Part shown: positions 17,212 through 26,147 of the stretch, in pieces
Position numbering within the stretch: position 1 is the stretch's first letter
Layout of the letters: each line of letters starts with the position of its first letter
NCBI RefSeq assembly: GCF_023716865.1
Contig: NZ_CP092417.1
Location: forward strand, 2,024,001 to 2,088,000
Length of the DNA: 64,000 nucleotides
Reading direction: 5' to 3'
From: Endozoicomonas sp. SCSIO W0465
GTDB lineage: Bacteria; Pseudomonadota; Gammaproteobacteria; Pseudomonadales; Endozoicomonadaceae
Notes under the pieces: generated by a model
Told to the model about the DNA's origin: nothing
The model's database searches: none
What the model saw: the letters and a program-made list of their open reading frames with translations, nothing else
Program-made: the position numbers and the translations under genes

Positions 17212-19332
17212 TCACCCCAGTTGCCCGATGATTTCCACCTGGAGGTCATCAGGGATCTCCTGAAAGGTCAGTATGGTTAATGAGCGGTGTTGTGCAATCC
17301 GACGATACCGGGAGAGCAGAGGCCAGAGTTGCGGTGCGACCAGCAACACTGGTTCCACCTGTTTGTTATGAGCCTGTCGAATCAACTCTGGAATATTGTT
17401 TTGCAGTTGCATCGACAGGCTGGGCTCGATAACGAAAGATGCTTCTGAAAACTGCGGATCCCGTTTGGCCTGTTCCCTGGCCAGCAACAGCATTTTTTCC
17501 AGTTCGTGGGACAGGGTAAACACCGCAAGCTGTTCCGGTATGGACTGATGATTGATCAGTGGTTCGATAATTTGTCGTCGTAACGTGATACGAACCTGGC
17601 GCACCAGCGCCAGAATATCCTGTTGTGGCTCTGTCGTCGCCAGTAAGGTGGCAGCAATACGCGGACTGTCAGCAATCGAGATATTATCAGTCAGTAGTCG
17701 TTTCAGAACCTGCATCAGCATTCCCGGAGGGAGTTTATCGGGAACCAGTTCGTCGCATAACTTCGGTGAGATTTGTCGGAGATGAGCCAGCCACCCTTGA
17801 GTCTCTTCGAACCCGAACAGTTCATCAACATGATTTTCTATCACCTTGCCAACATGGGTGGTAATCACGGTGGAGCAATCAACCACGGTATAGCCTGCCT
17901 GTATTGATGCCTCCCGTTCTGTCAGTGGAATCCAGTAAGCTGTCAGGCCATAACTGGGGTCTTTGACCGGAGGACCAAACGGCAGGGGCCGGGCATTCTC
18001 CATAGCAATGGCCAGTAGATGGTCTATGTGCAGTGTAAAATGATCGACGGCAACATTATGAAGCTGAATAGAATAACTGTCAGGGTCGAGGTTCAGGTTG
18101 TCACGTAGATGGATCATCGGGATCAGAAAACCGTATTGTTCTGACACTTCCCGTCGCAGGTGCCTGATCTGCATAGCTAATTCACCATTCGCCCCGGGGT
18201 TGTCCGGGCTCAACAGTGAGATCACCCGATAGCCAATATTCAGACCAATGGGATCAATGACTGATATATCTTGCCAGGTAAGCCGTTCCCTTGAAGTGAT
18301 ACTGCTCTCATCGTCTTTGCTATCAAGTACCTTATCCCGTTCAATCCTTCTTTCAACAGATATACGTCGATAGATAAACAACACCATCAATAAGCCGGGT
18401 ATGACAAAGGCTACATGAGGCATTCCCGGTACCAAACCAATAACCACCAGTACAGCGGCAGCGACCATCAACGCCTTGGGTTGTCCTATGATTTCCTGTC
18501 GAACCTGCTGATTCATGTCCACCGCCCCGGATATCCGGGTAACCATAATGGCAGCCGCCGTGGACAGCAGCAGGGAAGGAATCTGGGCGACCAGCCCATC
18601 ACCAATGGTCATCAACCCATAAAGCTGTGTGGCTTCGGTAAGGCTCATGTCATATTGCCAGATGCCAATGGTCACTCCCCCCAGAATATTGATCAGTAAA
18701 ATCATCAACCCGGCAATGGCATCACCACGGACAAATTTGCTGGCACCGTCCATGGCGCCATAAAAATCAGCTTCACGGGTAATATCTTCCCGTTTCAACC
18801 TGGCCTCATTGTGATCAATCACGCCGGAGTTCAGATCAGCATCAATGGCCATCTGCTTGCCCGGCATCGAATCCAGAACAAAGCGGGCAGTGACTTCCGA
18901 TATGCGACTGCCACCTTTGGTAATCACCACAAAGTTGACGATCACCAGAATCAGGAAAACCAGCAAACCAACAAAATAATTACCGGCAATCACCACATTG
19001 CCAAATGCTTCAATAACCTTGCCGGCAGCGTAAGGGCCATCATGCCCATAGATCAGCACCACGCGTGTCGAAGCAATATTCAGGGCCAGCCGCAACAGAG
19101 TTGCGACCAACAACAATGTCGGGAACAGTGAAAAGTCCAGAGGGCGATTTATGTAAATGGTAAGGATCAGCAGAATCAACGACAAGGTAATATTAAAACT
19201 GAACAGGAAGTCCAGTAGAAATGGGGGAATGGGCAACATTAGCATGGCCAGAACCACCAGCAATAATAGCGGTGTCGCCAATAAGGAAGGTTTGGGAGAG
19301 GTCGGCAGGAGCAAGCCGGTATTGCTGCTCAT
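17212..19332 (-). CDS. flhA: Flagellar export-gate protein FlhA (lateral-type)
   Basis: Large export-gate subunit (706 residues) forming the nonameric ring that hands substrates to the flagellar type III exporter. About eight membrane helices occupy residues 15-325, with the conserved FHIPEP-region motifs SRISEVTARFVLDSMPGKQMAIDADL and LYGAMDGASKF (here FYGAMDGASKF). The cytoplasmic domain follows. It is the last gene of the fliM-N-P-Q-R-flhB-flhA run, the order found in lateral flagellar clusters of Vibrio and Aeromonas. The start overlaps the flhB stop by four bases. Confidence 0.96.
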   Translation of the reverse strand: MSSNTGLLLPTSPKPSLLATPLLLLVVLAMLMLPIPPFLLDFLFSFNITLSLILLILTIYINRPLDFSLFPTLLLVATLLRLALNIASTRVVLIYGHDGPYAAGKVIEAFGNVVIAGNYFVGLLVFLILVIVNFVVITKGGSRISEVTARFVLDSMPGKQMAIDADLNSGVIDHNEARLKREDITREADFYGAMDGASKFVRGDAIAGLMILLINILGGVTIGIWQYDMSLTEATQLYGLMTIGDGLVAQIPSLLLSTAAAIMVTRISGAVDMNQQVRQEIIGQPKALMVAAAVLVVIGLVPGMPHVAFVIPGLLMVLFIYRRISVERRIERDKVLDSKDDESSITSRERLTWQDISVIDPIGLNIGYRVISLLSPDNPGANGELAMQIRHLRREVSEQYGFLIPMIHLRDNLNLDPDSYSIQLHNVAVDHFTLHIDHLLAIAMENARPLPFGPPVKDPSYGLTAYWIPLTEREASIQAGYTVVDCSTVITTHVGKVIENHVDELFGFEETQGWLAHLRQISPKLCDELVPDKLPPGMLMQVLKRLLTDNISIADSPRIAATLLATTEPQQDILALVRQVRITLRRQIIEPLINHQSIPEQLAVFTLSHELEKMLLLAREQAKRDPQFSEASFVIEPSLSMQLQNNIPELIRQAHNKQVEPVLLVAPQLWPLLSRYRRIAQHRSLTILTFQEIPDDLQVEIIGQLG

Positions 19333-20504
19333 GAATGAGTTCCTGTGCTGGATGAATGCTGATATTTTTCAGGTATCTGTATATTGGGTGAGCTGGGGCA
19401 GAAGGTACTTTGATGAGTGCGATAACGGTCAAGTTGATAAAGGTAGACCATGATTTTTGCCACCGCCTGATACAAATCCGGGGCAATTTCCTGATCAATT
19501 TCCGTATGGTAATACAGGGCCCGGGTCAACATGGGCTGAATTAATACCGGCTTGCCCGCCGAACGCCCGATACTGATAATCAGTTCTGCCATATGATCAA
19601 TACCCCGGGCCACCACCACTGGTGCCTGATGGCTGCCCGGCTGGTATTTCAATACCACGGCAAAATGGCTGGGGTTGGTCAGAACAACATCGGCATCGGG
19701 AATGGCATCCAGCATCTTCTTGCGAACCACTGAAGCCAGTTTTTGCCGGGTCTGTTGAATCCGCTGCCGGGTTTGTGGCGATCCATCTTCGTTCTTTAGA
19801 TTGTCTTTGACCTGCTGTCGTGTCAGCAGCTGCTGTTTGCGAAAGCGGTGTTTTTGCCACACAACATCAACAGCGGCAATGATCATCAGCACACCAGAGA
19901 GCGCCAGCCCGGTGGATAATAGCAACTGTAATGCCCGGGTTGCAGCTATCGGCAGATAGTAGCTACGCAGTGCCATGATTTCTGGCTGTTGGTAGCGAAG
20001 AATCAAAAAAAGCGCCACCGCCAATAACAGGGTTTTTAATAATGCCCGTATCACCTCTGCCAGCCCCTGAGCAGAACAAATCCGTTGCAATCCTGATACC
20101 GGATTTATCCGCCGGGCCCTGGGGGCCAGAACCTTGACGCTGAAGATAAAGGGGCCGGAAATCAGGGCGCCAGCGATGACACTGAGTGCAATAACCAGAA
20201 ACAGAGGGATCATGACACCCGGAAATAGGGCAAACGCCACCTGCAGACTGTCCATGATCGATGCGTTAGCACCAGCAGTATCGTTTAATGGTGTATTCAC
20301 CTGAGTCAGCATGGATACAACGGTTTCGACCTGATCAAAGTAACGGGAAAAACCCAGCAGTGAAAAAACAGCCACAGTTTGCATGGCGATCATCAGATCC
20401 CTTGACCGGGAGACCTGTCCTTCTTGCAGAGCTTTCTGTTTCTGCCGTTCACTGGGTTGTTCGGTGGGTTCACTGCTCTGCTCTTGCTGTTCAGTATTCA
20501 TCAC
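19329..20504 (-). CDS. flhB: Flagellar export switch protein FlhB, with NPSH in place of NPTH
   Basis: Export-apparatus subunit that switches substrate specificity from rod/hook to filament after self-cleavage. Four membrane segments lie at residues about 40-210. The self-cleavage site, normally NPTH, reads NPSH here (VVLTNPSHFAVVLKY). A Thr-to-Ser change at this position is conservative, and cleavage occurs between Asn and Pro, but it is unusual. 391 residues includes a Ser/Thr-rich tail of about 35 residues beyond the usual end. It overlaps flhA by four bases. Confidence 0.95.
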   Translation of the reverse strand: MMNTEQQEQSSEPTEQPSERQKQKALQEGQVSRSRDLMIAMQTVAVFSLLGFSRYFDQVETVVSMLTQVNTPLNDTAGANASIMDSLQVAFALFPGVMIPLFLVIALSVIAGALISGPFIFSVKVLAPRARRINPVSGLQRICSAQGLAEVIRALLKTLLLAVALFLILRYQQPEIMALRSYYLPIAATRALQLLLSTGLALSGVLMIIAAVDVVWQKHRFRKQQLLTRQQVKDNLKNEDGSPQTRQRIQQTRQKLASVVRKKMLDAIPDADVVLTNPSHFAVVLKYQPGSHQAPVVVARGIDHMAELIISIGRSAGKPVLIQPMLTRALYYHTEIDQEIAPDLYQAVAKIMVYLYQLDRYRTHQSTFCPSSPNIQIPEKYQHSSSTGTHS

Positions 20505-20518
20505 TGCCCCTTATGGCA

Positions 20519-21292
20519 CTAATCAGACAAGAGATACCCAAGAGTCTTCAGTGCATAGTGGATATGTTGTTCGACAACATAAGGCACCTGCAGAATATTA
20601 AGGCTCAACAGTGCTATTCCGACCAGCACGATCATGGGAAAGCCGAGGGTTAACAGATTCATTTGGGGGGCAGATCGTGTCATGAAACCAAAGGTGAGGT
20701 TGACAATCAGTAGACAGACAATAGCGGGCAGCGCAATGAGCAAACCGGCCCCGAACATCCAGCCAGTCATTGTGAGCAGCACAGTCGTTCTATCAATCAC
20801 CGTCAGAAAATGCCCGATGGGTAGGGCATGGAAGCTTTCAATGACCACCACAAAGAACAGCAGATGGCCATTAATCAGAACAAAAAGCAGCTGGGCCATC
20901 ACCTGGTAGATACGGGCAACCACAGTGACACTGATGCCATTGGCAGGATCACTCAGTTCGGCAAAACCAAGGGCCATCTGCAGGCCGGTCAAATGGCCTG
21001 CCAGGGTAAACACGCCGAAATAAATCAGTAATACCGCACCAAATAACAGCCCGATAAAAAACTCGGAACAGGCGATAAAGACAAGGCTCAGCGACAGGTC
21101 CGTGGTGATTTCAGTTGACAGTTGAAACATGGCAGCCACGGACAGTGACAAAGCAAGCAGGAAGCGTGCGGTGAGTGGCAACCAGTCACGGGTCAGTGGA
21201 CAGGTCATGATGAACCCGGAAACACGACAGAATACCAGAAAACAAAGTATGGTGTGGTGAGACAGCTCAGAAGAGGCCAGTGAGTGAGCCAT
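20519..21292 (-). CDS. fliR: Flagellar export-gate protein FliR
   Basis: Integral export-gate component of 257 residues with about six hydrophobic helices. The typical FliR signatures are visible: GLQMALGFAELSDPANG near residue 130 and NLTFGFMTRSAPQMNLLTLGFP near residue 190. It lies 14 bp upstream of flhB and 5 bp after fliQ, consistent with one polycistronic message. Confidence 0.94.
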   Translation of the reverse strand: MAHSLASSELSHHTILCFLVFCRVSGFIMTCPLTRDWLPLTARFLLALSLSVAAMFQLSTEITTDLSLSLVFIACSEFFIGLLFGAVLLIYFGVFTLAGHLTGLQMALGFAELSDPANGISVTVVARIYQVMAQLLFVLINGHLLFFVVVIESFHALPIGHFLTVIDRTTVLLTMTGWMFGAGLLIALPAIVCLLIVNLTFGFMTRSAPQMNLLTLGFPMIVLVGIALLSLNILQVPYVVEQHIHYALKTLGYLLSD

Positions 21293-21297
21293 AGGAA

Positions 21298-21564
21298 TTA
21301 CTGGCTATTCACAATGGCAACAAAAAAGTCAATAAAGATGACACTCAACTCCTGAACCAGCCAGTGCAGTAACAGTGACAGCATTAATAAAGTGATGAGT
21401 AGCCGGGGCAGAAAGCTCAGAGTTTGTTCAGTGACCTGGGTTGCCGCCTGGATAATGCTGATTATCAACCCTACCAGAAGACCGGGAGCAATCAGCACCA
21501 GGGCCATCCAGGAAACGCTCTGCAATGCATTGGCAAACATGTAGACCGCATCGTCAGGTGACAT
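21298..21564 (-). CDS. fliQ: Flagellar export-gate protein FliQ
   Basis: Small export-gate subunit, 88 residues, with two hydrophobic hairpin helices. The conserved core PGLLVGLIISIIQAATQVTEQTL is present. It is followed by fliR after 5 bp and preceded by fliP after 40 bp. Confidence 0.94.
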   Translation of the reverse strand: MSPDDAVYMFANALQSVSWMALVLIAPGLLVGLIISIIQAATQVTEQTLSFLPRLLITLLMLSLLLHWLVQELSVIFIDFFVAIVNSQ

Positions 21565-21604
21565 TGATGTATCTCACATCGAAAGGCTGTGTTGTTAAGT
21601 GGAA

Positions 21605-22438
21605 CTATATTGCAAAGCTCCTGATGGTACCCGCCATAATCAGGCTCCAGCCATCCACCAGAACGAACAGCAACAGTTTAAAGGGCAGAGAGATCAGCAT
21701 GGGTGAGAGCATAATCATGCCAAGCGCCATAAGAATACTGGCGACCAGCAGATCAATGACCAGAAATGGCATCAGTATCATCAGCCCCATCTGCAGACTG
21801 GTTTTAATTTCACTGCTCAAAAAAGCAGGCATCAGTACCGAAAACGGAATATTCTCTGGTAGCACATCCAACTTATCGCCACTGTCGTCGACCACAGGAA
21901 TTTCACCAGACAACACTAAAAATTGCTCCATCTCGGCCTTTCGGGTTTGCTTCAGCATAAACTGACGCAGTGGCAGGCTCGCAACGTCTATCGCTTCCCT
22001 GAATGGCATTCGCTCTTCCAGATAAGGTTCGACAGCCTGCTCCCGGATCTCGTCAAATACCGGCTTCATAATGAATCCGGTCAGAATCAATGCCGAGGCA
22101 ATCAGAACCCGGGTAGGCGGTGTCTGTTGCAATCCAAGCCCCTGGCGAAGTATGGCCAGCACGATCAATACCCGGGTAAAACTGGTGGTTACCATCAGCA
22201 GGCCGGGAAGAAAGGCCAGTGCCGTTAATAGTAAAAATATTTGCAGGTTAACGGTGTAATCCTGCTGGTTATCACCGGACGTGACGGATAACAGAGGCAG
22301 CTGAAGTGATGCCTCAGAGAGCGGGGACACGATCAGCATCAAGCCTGCAATTATTCCGAAACGACGGACATAAACGGGGATATATGAAGTACCTGGCAAG
22401 AGATCAATATCAGAGGATTTCCAGAATACGCAGGCCAT
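21605..22438 (-). CDS. fliP: Flagellar export-gate protein FliP
   Basis: Core export-gate subunit that assembles as a pentamer with FliQ and FliR. The conserved segments are MVTTSFTRVLIVLAILRQGLG, QTPPTRVLIASALILTGFIM and MPFLVIDLLVASILMALGM. I use the ATG at 22438 (277 residues), which gives a leader-like hydrophobic start; the frame continues 16 codons further back inside fliN. It overlaps the end of fliN. fliO, usually between fliN and fliP in polar clusters, is absent, as in lateral systems. Confidence 0.93.
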   Translation of the reverse strand: MACVFWKSSDIDLLPGTSYIPVYVRRFGIIAGLMLIVSPLSEASLQLPLLSVTSGDNQQDYTVNLQIFLLLTALAFLPGLLMVTTSFTRVLIVLAILRQGLGLQQTPPTRVLIASALILTGFIMKPVFDEIREQAVEPYLEERMPFREAIDVASLPLRQFMLKQTRKAEMEQFLVLSGEIPVVDDSGDKLDVLPENIPFSVLMPAFLSSEIKTSLQMGLMILMPFLVIDLLVASILMALGMIMLSPMLISLPFKLLLFVLVDGWSLIMAGTIRSFAI

Positions 22439-23156
22439 AATATTCCCCTGTCCGAACCACTTCGCCACGAGCAAATAATACCCCATTAATCATCACATCC
22501 AGTGGGTCATGTTCCCGACGGTTCAGACTGACGACAGCCCCTTCGCGCAGGTTGAGAATATCGGCAATGGCCATGCGTTTGCTGCCGACATTCAGCGTCA
22601 TAGTGACTTCTACTGATCCGACAAGCCCCAGGTTTGGTGAAGTAAATCCAGCTGAAGGCTCTTTATCAGCTGAAGGCTCTTTATCCGCTGAATCCGCTGA
22701 ATCCGCTGAGGGCTTTTTATCAGCTGAGGGCTCTTTCTCTGCTGAGGGCTTCTCATACGAACCGGACTCTGCATCGTCTGCAGCCGCTGATTCCAACGAT
22801 CCCGAACTTCCATCGTCTATAGATTCTGAGGTCTTTTGGTTTGCATCATTATTAACAGGTTCCTCAGGAACGTCTGCTGACTGGTCGCTCTCCTGACCAT
22901 TGACAGGCTGTGCAGCAGACTGAACATCGGAGCCCTTCAATTCGGATTGCCCGGAGGCGCCAGGCTCAGTGTCTCCCTTGGTAACATCGGTAACATCCGA
23001 TGAATCCGGATTAATAACCGTTGAAGACTCATTATCAACCGAAGGGTCATCACTGGATAGAGGCTCTTTATCAGTAGACGATGCTTTCTCAGCCGATGGT
23101 TCATGATCAGCGGGTGCTCCGGAGTTGATCACTGGCTCTCCCCTTGTTTTAAACAC
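22410..23156 (-). CDS. fliN: Flagellar C-ring protein FliN with a long repetitive acidic N-terminal extension
   Basis: The last 80 residues are a normal FliN/SpoA domain: VEVTMTLNVGSKRMAIADIL, VVSLNRREHDPLDVMINGVLFARGEVV, ending YGLRILEIL. The first 165 residues are low-complexity, acidic and Ser-rich, with repeats such as SADKEPSADK. FliN is usually 90-140 residues, so this extension at 248 total is unusual. Copies of the repeat (DNA at about 22640-22750) could vary in number without loss of frame. It overlaps the end of fliM by 28 bp. Confidence 0.9.
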   Translation of the reverse strand: MFKTRGEPVINSGAPADHEPSAEKASSTDKEPLSSDDPSVDNESSTVINPDSSDVTDVTKGDTEPGASGQSELKGSDVQSAAQPVNGQESDQSADVPEEPVNNDANQKTSESIDDGSSGSLESAAADDAESGSYEKPSAEKEPSADKKPSADSADSADKEPSADKEPSAGFTSPNLGLVGSVEVTMTLNVGSKRMAIADILNLREGAVVSLNRREHDPLDVMINGVLFARGEVVRTGEYYGLRILEIL

Positions 23157-24290
23157 TTATTGATTCGCACGGTAAGGTGACCTCCGTGCTGACCTGTAAC
23201 GCCTTGAAACAAGAGGGCGTTCTCCACACTCATCTGTGATCTCCCCGGATGAGGTATTGGTAAAACGTCACCTGCTTTCAGCCCAGATAATTGGCTCATT
23301 GGCAAAGTCAGAGGCTCAAGATCAACGGTAATGTCAACTTCGATGTTAGCAAGGAACCGCGCTATATGATCTCTGCATGACTGCCTCGGGTACGTTTCCC
23401 TGCCCATCAATGCCCCTTGCTCAATCATGGCACTGGTAAAAGCATTGACCGGTGTGAAGAAGAGCACAGGGATTAACCACGGCGAATCGGCAAATGCCGG
23501 ATCATGAAATTCAAGATCAAACTGATTAAGCAGGCAGTCGTCCGTGAACGAAGCAGCCGTTAACAGTGGGCCTCCCATCCATTGAGCCAAAGCAGAGATG
23601 CCGGTGCCCGATACGGTGCAATAGGACGTACACAGTTCCTGCCAGGCCTTTGCCAGCGCATTGGCAACCTGGTCCAGAAGCTGTTTGCCAATTCTTGTAA
23701 ACTCACCTCTTGTGGTTTCTCCGGTAAAGTTCGGGGTAGAGTCTTTAGTTGACGGGTCTTTGGCTGATGAGTCTTTTGCAGGTTTTTTTTTTTGCAGAGT
23801 CTTCTTTTGCAGAGTCTTCAGGGCTATCAGCCGCAGAAGCGCTAGCTCCTATAGCCGATAAAGACGAAGACAAGCGACCACCAAAACAGAGTGCCGTCAG
23901 AATGTCAGGTAGTCGTTGATCTAACAGTAAAAATGCAAAGCTGATTTCACTGCAGATTGCTGAGGAAAAATGCTGATGGCTAAACGGGAGCTGAAAACGG
24001 TAGAGCGTCTGTCTGGGCAGCTTCTGTAATTGATTAATCGTCGTGTAAATATCGTTATTGAAATGATAACGGGCACCAACCATCGGGCTCTCAATGATTT
24101 TCGCCAGAGTCTTCAACATCTGATCAGGAAATGACAAAGAGAGGATCTCCAACTGCTTTGTCATTTGTAATACCGAAGGGGACATCTGATGCAGATAGCC
24201 ACGCGGTAAAGGCCCTGAATCACTGTCAGTACTGATATTCACCACATTAACCACATTATGCATCGAACGACACTGTACTTCGAACGACAC
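23129..24290 (-). CDS. fliM: Flagellar motor switch protein FliM, split by a frameshift at an 11-A tract
   Basis: Two overlapping frames together make one FliM. The first (24290-23745) carries the middle domain, ending RLPDILTALCFGG and a Ser/Ala/Lys linker. The second carries FTRIGKQLLDQVANALAKAWQEL and the C-terminal SpoA domain (LEPLTLPMSQLSGLKAGDVLPI). They differ by one base at a run of 11 A on the coding strand (plus-strand T 23783-23793). With 10 A the linker reads SAKKKPAKDSSAKD and the gene is open throughout, giving 386 residues from GTG 24290 or 377 from ATG 24263. The CheY-binding peptide of typical FliM (SQxEIDALL) is not visible at the N-terminus. Homopolymer slippage, a true mutation and a sequencing error are all possible. 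Confidence 0.85.
23783..23793 (-). repeat. Homopolymer tract of 11 A in fliM
   Basis: Eleven T on the plus strand, read as A11 in the fliM message. Tracts of nine or more A are known sites of DNA-polymerase and RNA-polymerase slippage. Loss of one A joins the two fliM halves. Confidence 0.85.
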
Positions 24291-24330
24291 TGTACTTCGA
24301 ACGACATTGCACTCCGAATGACATTGTGCT
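24263..24330. repeat. Four tandem 17-bp repeats between fliM and motY
   Basis: The unit TCGAACGACACTGTACT occurs at 24263-24279 and 24280-24296 without change, then with two substitutions at 24297-24313 and four at 24314-24330. It covers the possible fliM start codons (GTG 24290, ATG 24263) and the upstream side of the fliM operon. It could be a regulator-binding array, or a simple coding or leader repeat. Confidence 0.8.
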
Positions 24331-24426
24331 TCGCACCGCGATTCGAAGAGCTAAACTCTGTAGAAAGCATTCGATACTTCCCATGAACAGACTCCTGAAA
24401 AAGGTAGCCCATACAATTTTTTTTTC

Positions 24427-24445
24427 CATTCTGCCGGACAGAATG
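24427..24445. promoter_or_regulatory. Perfect 7-5-7 dyad just upstream of motY
   Basis: CATTCTG, five bases, then CAGAATG, directly after a run of nine T and 8 bp before the motY start. The symmetry suits an operator for a dimeric regulator, or an mRNA hairpin that masks the motY start. Function is inferred only from symmetry and position. Confidence 0.35.
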
Positions 24446-24453
24446 CGTGCATA

Positions 24454-25536
24454 ATGAATATCGCTATGAAACAGATCGGGTTTTTACTGTCAGAACTGCT
24501 TGCTAATCCTGTTATCCTGATAACTCAGATATTATTAATACTGTTTTATTCACCAGTTTATTCACCAGTCTCTGCCAGCCTCTATAACTATGACGTCGCT
24601 ATGGATGATGTTGACTGGCAGCTACATGAAGACAAATACTTCAAATGCCGTTTATATCAGAAGGTACCTTTATTTGGCGGTGTTGCCATTGTTGCTGAAG
24701 CAGGGCACCAGCAGTTTATTGAATTGGAATCCTCACTCTTCCCGACACGCCCGGAATCCGTACAGGTCTGGATCAAACCTCAGCCATGGGGGCAAGCTTA
24801 TATTTCAGAATCCCCGGGCTCATCTGACGAAAATGCTGCCAAAACCGCCTCCGACCTATCCGGTCAACAACTCCAGGTCATATATTATCAATTGTCCGAT
24901 AATTTTCAGGTGGAAGGACTTGAACTAAAACTGAAGCTGCCCGTCAGGCTGTTGCTTGATCGGCTTGATAGTCGCAGTTATTTGTCTGTTTATATTGTTA
25001 ACCGTCTTGCCAGTAATGATATCGAGGTCAGAATTCCAACGGTGGGTATGCTACCAGCAATGGAAAAAATGTCAGACTGCATCATCAGTCTCCTGCCCAG
25101 AAACTTTCAGCAATTGCATCAATACAATCTTCATTATGCCCTGGGAAAATATTTATTAAATAATAACCAGCGACAGTGGTTATTAGACACTGCACGCTAT
25201 GTAGCGGTTGATAAAAGCATCAACGAAATCACCATCGACGGTAATAGTGATAATACCCCCTTCAGGGACAGCGATGAGACCATTGACCGGTTACAAAATC
25301 TGGAACTGTCAAAAAAACGGGCTGATGTTGTGCGCAACCAGTTGCAACAATACCTGAAGGAAGCCAGTATTGCCCGACCGGTTAACATCGTTACCCGCTA
25401 TCATGGTGAACGTTATCCTATTGCCAGTAATGCAACGGCTGCCGGACGTTATGAAAACAGGCGGGTTGAGGTTACGTTGCTGAGAGATGTCACCAGCAGC
25501 CAGGCAGAGGAACCTGAAGGTTCTTCATCTTATTGA
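24454..25536 (+). CDS. motY: MotY-like stator-ring protein with OmpA domain
   Basis: Periplasmic protein that anchors stators around the motor (T ring) in Vibrio and relatives. The N-terminus has a hydrophobic segment (about residues 10-40), followed by a MotY-type domain with FKCRLYQKVPLFG and the signature MSDCIISLLPRNF. The C-terminal OmpA/MotB peptidoglycan-binding domain has ITIDGNSDNTPFRDSDE and NRRVEVTLLRD. 360 residues is longer than polar MotY (about 290). It is divergent from fliM and upstream of fliE, the position of motY in the V. parahaemolyticus lateral cluster, but the adjacent regulator gene lafK is absent. Confidence 0.85.
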   Translation: MNIAMKQIGFLLSELLANPVILITQILLILFYSPVYSPVSASLYNYDVAMDDVDWQLHEDKYFKCRLYQKVPLFGGVAIVAEAGHQQFIELESSLFPTRPESVQVWIKPQPWGQAYISESPGSSDENAAKTASDLSGQQLQVIYYQLSDNFQVEGLELKLKLPVRLLLDRLDSRSYLSVYIVNRLASNDIEVRIPTVGMLPAMEKMSDCIISLLPRNFQQLHQYNLHYALGKYLLNNNQRQWLLDTARYVAVDKSINEITIDGNSDNTPFRDSDETIDRLQNLELSKKRADVVRNQLQQYLKEASIARPVNIVTRYHGERYPIASNATAAGRYENRRVEVTLLRDVTSSQAEEPEGSSSY

Positions 25537-25736
25537 GTCTTTGCATCATTAATCATGGCAAGTACCTGTAAACAATCTATCTTTAAGAGGGTTCTAAACT
25601 GCACCGTCCATCAAACTATCTATCTTATTAATCAATTTGTCGTAATCAATCTGTCGTGATCTATTTTCCGTAATCAAAATCTGGCCATCAAAATATTTCG
25701 CTTGGTGTTTAAAGTAATAAACGACTATTTAAGTAT

Positions 25737-26072
25737 GTGAGTAAGTTATCAATGCCCATTCCCGCAATATTGCCTGCTAACAGTGCATTTCAGACAGAGT
25801 TCTTGCCAAACCCCTTCACTCCCATTAATCCCGTTATGGCTGGCACTGAGCAACCAGACCCTTTTCATCGTGTCTTTGCAACCCTGCTGAACCATACCAA
25901 CCATACTCTACTGCAAGCTGAACAACACATGACTGAGCTGGAAGCGGGACAGGATAATTTGATTGAAACCGTGATGTCGGTTCAGAAGGCAAGTCAGACC
26001 ATGAATATGCTGATACAGGTCAGAAATCGTATTGTTGAGGGGTATCATGAAACATTTAATCAGCAGGTTTAA
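25737..26072 (+). CDS. fliE: Flagellar basal-body protein FliE
   Basis: Links the MS ring to the rod. The C-terminal half shows the family pattern: FATLLNHTNHTLLQAEQHMTE..., then VMSVQKASQTMNMLIQVRNRIVEGYHE. The frame starts at GTG 25737 (111 residues) or ATG 25752 (106); the latter matches family length better. It begins the fliE-F-G-H-I-J run. The 200-bp gap from motY holds no gene and no sigma-54 consensus that I could see. Confidence 0.92.
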   Translation: MSKLSMPIPAILPANSAFQTEFLPNPFTPINPVMAGTEQPDPFHRVFATLLNHTNHTLLQAEQHMTELEAGQDNLIETVMSVQKASQTMNMLIQVRNRIVEGYHETFNQQV

Positions 26073-26147
26073 CAAAGTAGTCGTTTATATCCAAAAGCTC
26101 TGAACCAAAAAACCTGAAATGGTGGACAAAAACGGTGGGCAAAAACG

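Noticed and set aside
23129..23590. Calling the C-terminal FliM fragment a separate FliN/SpoA protein
   Set aside because: The frame remains open upstream to the A11 tract and continues the FliM domain order, so it is the distal half of one gene.
25537..25736. Possible sigma-54 promoter before fliE (TGGCC near 25680)
   Set aside because: The distance to the nearest GC element is about 15 bases instead of the required 10 between GG and GC.
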